Made by a program: the position numbers and the translations under genes. The notes under the pieces are model-generated. The model was not told the origin of the DNA. It saw nothing but the letters and a program-made list of their open reading frames with translations, and searched no databases. Shown in pieces: positions 58,849 to 64,000 of a DNA stretch of 64,000 nt. Numbering within the stretch: position 1 is the first letter of the stretch; each line of letters starts with the position of its first letter. The stretch covers positions 1 through 64,000 of the forward strand of contig NZ_FPKU01000003.1 in NCBI RefSeq assembly GCF_900119845.1, written 5' to 3'. This DNA is from Devosia enhydra (lineage in GTDB: Bacteria > Pseudomonadota > Alphaproteobacteria > Rhizobiales > Devosiaceae).

Positions 58849-60818
58849 TCTGCCGGCACCGTCTTGCGGCGCGAGGGAGTGGGTGCGGCGACCCGCATGC
58901 GCCGATACGACAGCGAGATGAAGCCCGCCAATGCCATCAGCACGCAGCCCAGCCAGATGAGCGTGACGTAAGGCTTGTACCAGAGCCGCACCACATGGCT
59001 GCCATTGGCGGCGACTTCACCGAGTTGGATATAGACCTGCGAGAAGCCGTAGGTTTCGATCGCCGCCTCGGTGGTGGGCTGGCCGCTGGCGACATAAACG
59101 CGGCGTTCGGCGATAGCCTGACGCGTGCCGCCCCCTGGCGCGGTGATCGCAAACGTGCCGTGCTCTGCGGCAAAATTCGGCCCCGGCTCCTCGGTGAGAC
59201 CCTCAAAGCCGATGGTGTACCCGGCAAGCGTCTGGGTATCGCCCGGGTTCATCGCCACCACACGCTCCATTTCCCAGGCACTGGCGGCAACGATGCCGAT
59301 GACCGTCACCCCCATGCCGAAATGGGCCAGCGTCGTCGAATAGGCCGTGCGCGGCAGGCCGAACAGCCGGCGGAACGACTGCCCTATGGGCAGGCGGCCG
59401 AAACGCGCCTTTTCAACCAGTTCGGCGATTGCCCCAAACATCACCCAGAAGCCGAGCAAGAGCCCCAACGGCGCGAGGGAAATCGAGGCGCCCGAGAGCG
59501 CCGCGACCAGGATGGCACAGAACAAGGCCAGTGCGGCGGCGCCGGCAAGGCGCTGGACGATACCGACCAGATCGCCCCGCTTCCACGCCAGGAACGGCCC
59601 GAAGGGCAGCAGGATGAGCAGCGGCACCATCAGCGCGCTGAAGGTGAGATCAAAGAACGGCGCGCCCACCGAGATCGCCTGCCCCGTCAAGGCATCGAGC
59701 ACCAGCGGATAGAGCGTACCAACCAGCACCGCTCCGGTCGCGGTGGCGAGGAAGAGATTGTTGAGCACCAGGGCACCCTCGCGGCTGAGCGGATGGAAAA
59801 GTCCGCCGGCCCGGAGCGCATTGGCGCGCATGGCAAAAAGCGTGAAGGCGCCACCGATGAACAGTCCGAGCATGGTCAGGATCACCATGCCGCGCGTCGG
59901 ATCAGAGGCGAAGGTGTGCACCGAAGTCAGAATGCCCGAGCGCACGAGGAAGGTGCCCAGCAGCGAGAGCGAGAAGGTGATGATCGCAAGAAAGACCGTC
60001 CAGATCTTCAGCGCATTGCGCTTTTCCATCACGATGGCCGAATGCAGCAGCGCAGTGCCGGCCAGCCAGGGCATGAAGCTGGCATTTTCCACCGGATCCC
60101 AGAACCACCAGCCGCCCCAGCCCAGTTCGTAATAGGCCCAGTAGGAGCCCATGGCGATGCCCAGGGTCAGGAACGTCCAGGAGATCAGCGTCCAGGGCCG
60201 CACCCAACGCGCCCACGCCGCATCGATCCGCCCCGAGATCAGCGCAGCGATGGCGAAGGAAAAGCAGATCGAGAACCCGACATAGCCCATGTAGAGGAGC
60301 GGCGGGTGGATGGCGAGACCGATATCCTGCAGCACCGGATTGAGGTCCTCGCCCTCGAAGGGGGCAGGAACCATCCGCATGAAGGGGTTGGACGTGAACA
60401 GCGTGAAGCCGGCGAAGGCCGCGACCATCAGCCCCTGCATGGCGAGAACCAGCGCCAGGAGATCGAACGGCAGCGGTCGCCCGAACGCCGCGACGGCGGC
60501 CCCGAACAGCACCAGGATCAGCACCCAGAGCAGCATCGAGCCTTCGTGATTGCCCCAGACGCTCGTGACCTTGTAGAGCAGCGGCTGCAGCGAATGAGAA
60601 TGCTGATAGGCCAGCGCCAGCGAAAAATCCGATACGACAAACGCCTGTACCAGCGCCGCGAAGGCCGCTCCCACCAAGAGGAATTGCAGCAGCGCGGCAT
60701 GGCGCAGGAACAGCGTGACCTGCGCGGAACTGCCCCTGAAGGTGAAGCCGACGATCGCCGACACCACGGAAAGCGCGAAGGCGAGGACGAGGGCGAAATG
60801 CCCGAGTTCGATGATCAT
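58845..60818 (-). CDS. ccmF: Cytochrome c-type biogenesis protein CcmF (CycK, haem lyase subunit)
   Basis: A 657-residue integral membrane protein with ~15 helices. It has the haem-handling tryptophan-rich motif [19 protein letters not shown] and the conserved histidines around it, with [23 protein letters not shown] near the N-terminus. With CcmH and CcmI it ligates haem delivered by CcmE to apocytochromes c. The ATG ending at 60818 overlaps the ccmE stop by 4 nt; a frame extending 11 codons upstream lacks family character. Confidence 0.96.
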   Translation of the reverse strand: MIIELGHFALVLAFALSVVSAIVGFTFRGSSAQVTLFLRHAALLQFLLVGAAFAALVQAFVVSDFSLALAYQHSHSLQPLLYKVTSVWGNHEGSMLLWVLILVLFGAAVAAFGRPLPFDLLALVLAMQGLMVAAFAGFTLFTSNPFMRMVPAPFEGEDLNPVLQDIGLAIHPPLLYMGYVGFSICFSFAIAALISGRIDAAWARWVRPWTLISWTFLTLGIAMGSYWAYYELGWGGWWFWDPVENASFMPWLAGTALLHSAIVMEKRNALKIWTVFLAIITFSLSLLGTFLVRSGILTSVHTFASDPTRGMVILTMLGLFIGGAFTLFAMRANALRAGGLFHPLSREGALVLNNLFLATATGAVLVGTLYPLVLDALTGQAISVGAPFFDLTFSALMVPLLILLPFGPFLAWKRGDLVGIVQRLAGAAALALFCAILVAALSGASISLAPLGLLLGFWVMFGAIAELVEKARFGRLPIGQSFRRLFGLPRTAYSTTLAHFGMGVTVIGIVAASAWEMERVVAMNPGDTQTLAGYTIGFEGLTEEPGPNFAAEHGTFAITAPGGGTRQAIAERRVYVASGQPTTEAAIETYGFSQVYIQLGEVAANGSHVVRLWYKPYVTLIWLGCVLMALAGFISLSYRRMRVAAPTPSRRKTVPAE

Positions 60819-61306
60819 GACGCGCCTCCCTCGGCAGGCTCGCGCTGCCATTCGCCGCGCGCCTTGAGCGAATCCACCACTTCGCGGGGCATGTAGTTCT
60901 CGTCGTGCTTGGCCAGCACGTTGCTCGCCTCGAAGCGCCCATCGGTGGTCAGCCGCCCCTCGGCAACCACGCCCTGCCCTTCGCGGAAGAGATCAGGCAG
61001 GATGCCGACGAACGAAGCGGCCATTTCGGTTTCGCCATCGGTGACGACGAACCGGTTGGTCTCGCCCTCGCGCGTCCACGAACCGTCCTTGACGAGGCCA
61101 CCCAGCCTGATCGGCGTGCCGGGCTCTACCGCGCGGGCGATGGCTTCGGTCGGGGAATAAAAGAACACGATCTGGTCGCGCAGCGCCACGAGCACTAGGG
61201 CCAGCGCCAGGCCCAGCACCAGCGCCAGCGCGCCGATGATCATCAGCCGCTTCTGCTTGCGCGTCATGCGACGGGCGGTGCCGCCAGCCTGCCCCTGCAC
61301 CGTCAT
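60815..61306 (-). CDS. ccmE: Cytochrome c maturation haem chaperone CcmE (CycJ)
   Basis: A 163-residue protein with an N-terminal membrane anchor (LMIIGALALVLGLALALVLVAL) and an OB-fold periplasmic domain. The haem-binding motif HDENY places the covalent haem histidine at H134 with Y138 (HxxxY). It carries haem from the CcmABCD machinery to CcmF. The ccmABCD genes are not in the window. Start and stop both overlap the neighbours by 4 nt. Confidence 0.96.
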   Translation of the reverse strand: MTVQGQAGGTARRMTRKQKRLMIIGALALVLGLALALVLVALRDQIVFFYSPTEAIARAVEPGTPIRLGGLVKDGSWTREGETNRFVVTDGETEMAASFVGILPDLFREGQGVVAEGRLTTDGRFEASNVLAKHDENYMPREVVDSLKARGEWQREPAEGGAS

Positions 61307-62379
61307 GGACGAGTCTCCGCGGAAAGAAGGCCACTATCGGCCGCCAGCCTGTCGAGTTCTATGCGCTCGCCCGCGTCCGGATGATCCAGCATCGCCTGCT
61401 GGTAGGCGGTGATGGCGGCCGACCGGTCGTTGAGCACGAGATAGGATCGCACGAGCTGGGCCCATTCGGCCACCGTGCCGCCGGACGTCTCGAGGCGGGC
61501 GGCGAGATCGGCAACGCGCTGCTGCACGGCGCCGGCATCGGCACCCATGCCGTCACGCGCCGTTATCGCCGCTTCGAGACCCTGCCGCGCCGCGGGCAGC
61601 CAGTTTTCCGACCCTTGGGCACTATCGATCAGCGTCTGCCAGCGCTCGGCGGCTTCCGCGAAACGCCCGGCCGTGGTTGCCTCACCGGCCAGATAATAAA
61701 GCGCGCGGGTATTTGTGGGGTCGCGGGTCGCGGCGCTTGTCAGGAGCTCCAAGGGCTCGCCGGCAAAGGAGCCGTTCTGGGCCACCATCAGCGCCTCGGC
61801 CAGATCGATCTCCGCATCGGCGGTGACCGGCGCAAGCTCAAGAATGCGGCGGAAGGCGCGTGCGGCGTCGGGCGCTCGTCCCATCTGCATATAGGCGGGC
61901 GCAACGGCCCGCCAGCCGCGGACATCCTGCGGATTGCGCTCGAGCTCGGCCTCGATGCGCGCCACCGCCTCGTCCATGGTCATCTGGGCGGGCAGGGTTG
62001 GTCGCTGCGCCAGGGGCTGGGCCGGCAGGTTGGGCTGGCCGACACCGGCATAGACCGCAAAGGCGAGCACGGCGGCCCCCAGCGAGGACAGGGCCACCAC
62101 ACTCCGCCCACCCTTGAGCGAGACGGCCGGCGCCGATTCGGCCTCTACGCGCAGCACCTCGCGGGCCAGTTCGGCCCGGGCGGCAACGGCCTGAGCCTCG
62201 TCAAGCCGTCCGGCCTTGAGGTCGGCCTCGATCTCGGCGAGCTGGAGGCGCAGATGCGCGGTCATCGCCGGTGCAGCCGAAGCCGCCGACGATGCGTTGA
62301 CCGTTCGCCGCGCGGACGCATAATAGAGCGCGGCGGAGGCACAGACTGTCATGGCAATGGCGAGGGTCCAGAATACCAT
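61303..62379 (-). CDS. ccmI: Cytochrome c maturation protein CcmI (CycH)
   Basis: A 358-residue protein with two membrane helices (VFWTLAIAMTVCASAALYYA and SVVALSSLGAAVLAFAVYAG), a cytoplasmic coiled-coil loop between them (LRLQLAEIEADLKAGRLDEAQAVAARAELAREVL) and a periplasmic tetratricopeptide domain (DVRGWRAVAPAYMQMGRAPDAARAFRRILEL). It presents apocytochrome c to the haem lyase. The ATG ending at 62379 starts the first helix; the frame runs on upstream through the opposite gene without any family match. It is the first gene of ccmIEFH. Confidence 0.95.
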   Translation of the reverse strand: MVFWTLAIAMTVCASAALYYASARRTVNASSAASAAPAMTAHLRLQLAEIEADLKAGRLDEAQAVAARAELAREVLRVEAESAPAVSLKGGRSVVALSSLGAAVLAFAVYAGVGQPNLPAQPLAQRPTLPAQMTMDEAVARIEAELERNPQDVRGWRAVAPAYMQMGRAPDAARAFRRILELAPVTADAEIDLAEALMVAQNGSFAGEPLELLTSAATRDPTNTRALYYLAGEATTAGRFAEAAERWQTLIDSAQGSENWLPAARQGLEAAITARDGMGADAGAVQQRVADLAARLETSGGTVAEWAQLVRSYLVLNDRSAAITAYQQAMLDHPDAGERIELDRLAADSGLLSAETRP

Positions 62380-62508
62380 AGGGTCTCGGGGATCGCGTTC
62401 GGAAGCCGTTCGGCGCCACGCATCTATAGGCGGATTTTGGCGAAATGTGCATCCGAACACGCAAGGGTGCGACGGGCGCATTGACGCAGCCTCCACTATC
62501 CATCGCTG

Positions 62509-63594
62509 ATGGAGGCCACGGGTTTCGACATCGCCGTTCTGGGCAGCGATCCGCTGTCGCTGCTTTGCGCCGGCATCCTGGCCGAGCAGCATGGGCGTCG
62601 GGTATGCCTCGTGTCGCGGCCGTTTGCCCAGGGTCAGCTGCCCCGCGGCGTCGACCTCAGCGTGGCACCCGCCACGCGGCCCGCACTCTGGCAGCTGGCT
62701 CTCCGCGTCGTGCCCGAAACCCGCGCCCTGCTGGAGCGGATCGGGGCCGGCGCCGCCATTTTGCCCAGCGAACCGATGCTGATCGGCAGCCATCCGGCAA
62801 CGCTCGAAGCCTTGCAGCACATGCGGCACGTCGCCAGCGGATCGGGCGCGCGGATCACGCGGGTGGCGGATGTCGATATCGGTGAAGGCGCGGTCGGCTA
62901 CCGGTTCAGCGGGGACTTCCAACTGGATCGCGCGCGACTGATCCCGACGCTCCTCGCTTGGCTCGAAACCTTGGGCGTGCACCTCTCGGGTCCGATCTCC
63001 GGCCCGGTTACCCTGCGCCGCGACGGCTCGGTGCGGCTGCCCGTCGAAGACCGCATGCTGCTGGCTGGCGAGGCCGTGTTTCTCGATGCCGAAGCGATCG
63101 GCGCGCATCTGCCGGCCTCGGCACGCGATCCCATCCTCAACCTTGATCCGGCACGCGCGATCCTCACCGAGCCGGCCCGCCCCCTTTCCTCTGGCGCGAT
63201 GATCTATCTCGACCGCGGCGCAACGCTCACACAAGCTTCGGATGGCAGCATCACCGCCTTGCTGCGGGGCGATCCCGATTCGGCCGCCGCGCGCCTTGGC
63301 GCCTGCCTCCCTGCCCAGGGCCTGCTGCGTCGCTCGGCCGAAGCCTCATTCCTTGTTTCGGACTGCGGCGATGGCGCGCCGCTGGTGGGAACCGTGCGGG
63401 GATCCCGCGCCCGCATCGTTGCCGGCCTCGGACCCTGGGCAGCCTTCCTCGCGCCGCTGCTGGCGCGCTGGATGGTCGGCGCGGCAGAACCGGCGGAGGC
63501 AAGCATTCTGGCGGCCTTCGCGTCGCAGCGCGGAACGCCCAGACCAGCGGTTGCCGATTTCAGCGTGCCGCGCTGCCTTGCAGGCTTCTCATGA
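62509..63594 (+). CDS. Putative FAD/NAD-binding oxidoreductase with altered Rossmann motif
   Basis: A 361-residue soluble protein starting MEATGFDIAVLGSDPLSLLCAGILAEQHGRRVCLVSRP, a dinucleotide-binding beta-alpha-beta pattern in which the usual GxGxxG reads GSDPLS, so two glycines are lost. The C-terminal RIVAGLGPWAAFLAPLLARWM resembles the second FAD-contacting segment of glycine oxidase/DAAO-like flavoproteins. No catalytic residues of a named family are recognised. It overlaps the next gene by 4 nt. It is divergent from ccmI (129 nt between starts). A degenerate or flavin-free scaffold is possible. Confidence 0.6.
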   Translation: MEATGFDIAVLGSDPLSLLCAGILAEQHGRRVCLVSRPFAQGQLPRGVDLSVAPATRPALWQLALRVVPETRALLERIGAGAAILPSEPMLIGSHPATLEALQHMRHVASGSGARITRVADVDIGEGAVGYRFSGDFQLDRARLIPTLLAWLETLGVHLSGPISGPVTLRRDGSVRLPVEDRMLLAGEAVFLDAEAIGAHLPASARDPILNLDPARAILTEPARPLSSGAMIYLDRGATLTQASDGSITALLRGDPDSAAARLGACLPAQGLLRRSAEASFLVSDCGDGAPLVGTVRGSRARIVAGLGPWAAFLAPLLARWMVGAAEPAEASILAAFASQRGTPRPAVADFSVPRCLAGFS

Positions 63595-64000
63595 GCCTCT
63601 CCGCCGCCTCGCGCAGGCTCGATGCTGGCGCCGGCCCGCTTGCGGGACGGACCATCACGCGAGAGCGATCGTTCACCTTTCGTCTTGATGGCCAGGTCAT
63701 CGCGGCGTTGCCGGGCGACACCGTGCTCTCGGCTGTTCTAGCCCATGGCATTGACAGCATCGGCACCTATAAGGGCCATCCGCTGGCCCTGCATGAGCGG
63801 CTGAGCCCCTCGGCTTTGCCGCGTCGCCATCGCGAAGAGGTTGCATCGGCGCTGCCGCTCGCCCGCATGCCTGCGGTCGAAGGCGCCGATCTCGTGACGC
63901 TGGCCCGCCCCGATAGCGCCACTGCCGGACTGGGGCAGTTGAGACAGCGGTTCTCTGCCGCCCGCAGCCTCAATTTCCGCCTCGATGCGCCGGGCGATTT
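63591..64000 (+). CDS. N-terminal part of a putative oxidoreductase with a ferredoxin-like domain (cut by the window end)
   Basis: The ATG overlaps the stop of the preceding gene (ATGA) and the frame is open to the window edge (136 residues). Segment FTFRLDGQVIAALPGDTVLSAVLAHGIDSIGTYKGHPLALHERLSPSALPRR matches the 2Fe-2S-fold N-terminal domain of sarcosine oxidase alpha and octopine/opine dehydrogenase-like proteins, which reads FxxDGxxxxALPGDTxASALLANG. No cysteine is seen in the visible part, so the fold probably carries no cluster here. With the flavoprotein-like gene upstream, a two-subunit oxidoreductase is suggested. Confidence 0.65.
   Translation, partial: MSLSAASRRLDAGAGPLAGRTITRERSFTFRLDGQVIAALPGDTVLSAVLAHGIDSIGTYKGHPLALHERLSPSALPRRHREEVASALPLARMPAVEGADLVTLARPDSATAGLGQLRQRFSAARSLNFRLDAPGD

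Noticed and set aside
58839-60896. 685-codon open frame on the plus strand opposite ccmF
   Set aside because: It is Arg/Glu/His/Gln-rich with no domain, and mirrors the codon bias of ccmF, whose motifs are complete. It is an antisense shadow of GC-rich DNA.
1-64000. tRNA, rRNA, insertion sequence or prophage
   Set aside because: I found no cloverleaf-like sequence ending in CCA with a TTCAAAT-type arm, no rRNA core sequences, and no transposase, integrase or phage protein on either strand.

Overview
The window looks like chromosomal DNA of a GC-rich alphaproteobacterium, most likely of the Hyphomicrobiales and perhaps Devosiaceae-like. The evidence is the strong GC bias at third codon positions, the block ccmI-ccmE-ccmF-ccmH / DegP protease / OmpR-type regulator / sensor kinase / glnE (an arrangement known from rhizobia), FNR-cysteine-less Crp regulators, a sitABCD metal importer and short palindromic intergenic repeats. 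The order is inferred; no 16S rRNA is present. I see no rRNA, tRNA, CRISPR, insertion sequence or prophage. Almost all of the DNA is coding, with many 4-base start/stop overlaps.

Layout. 1-2.0 kb: end of a sugar kinase, murQ (MurNAc-6-P etherase) and a Crp/Fnr regulator. 2.1-7.6 kb: a secreted HdeA-like protein with a low-complexity tail, small unknown proteins, a second Crp/Fnr paralogue, treY and a DUF2934 protein. 7.9-11.6 kb: an ArsR/SRPBCC pair behind a 38-bp palindrome, an Lrp regulator, a membrane-anchored nuclease and a sensor kinase. 11.6-15.4 kb: cobT and cobS (divergent), an aspartic protease and dusA. 15.4-27.5 kb: a catabolic region with two enolase-superfamily enzymes, a DoeB-like deacylase, an M81 (MlrC-type) metallopeptidase, a complete Dpp/Opp-type ABC importer (substrate-binding protein, two permeases, two ATPases) and a GntR/FCD regulator. 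Related operator-like sequences lie at three promoters of this region, so I read it as one regulon for uptake and breakdown of an unidentified peptide-like or N-acylated compound.

27.6-34.1 kb: a non-classical MDR dehydrogenase translationally coupled to a GH36 alpha-galactosidase, a PIG-L deacetylase, an EamA transporter, a LacI repressor cut to half length but still preceded by two operator copies, and a class C beta-lactamase-like hydrolase. 34.4-40.9 kb: an outer-membrane barrel protein, a cold-shock protein with a long leader, sitABCD (ligand residues of the manganese type), a second EamA transporter and a D-lyxose isomerase-like cupin. 41-45 kb: two tandem ABC exporters that are paralogues. 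45.2-64 kb: pepN, a sensor kinase, glnE, an Ldh-type dehydrogenase, an envelope-stress two-component system with a DegP-type protease, a TauE/SafE permease, the cytochrome c maturation genes ccmHFEI, and the start of a putative oxidoreductase pair cut by the window end.

The best candidates for something undescribed are the GntR-linked catabolic region, the HdeA-like protein with an N/A/P-rich tail, and the oxidoreductase-like pair at 62.5-64 kb. None of them can be assigned a substrate from sequence alone.
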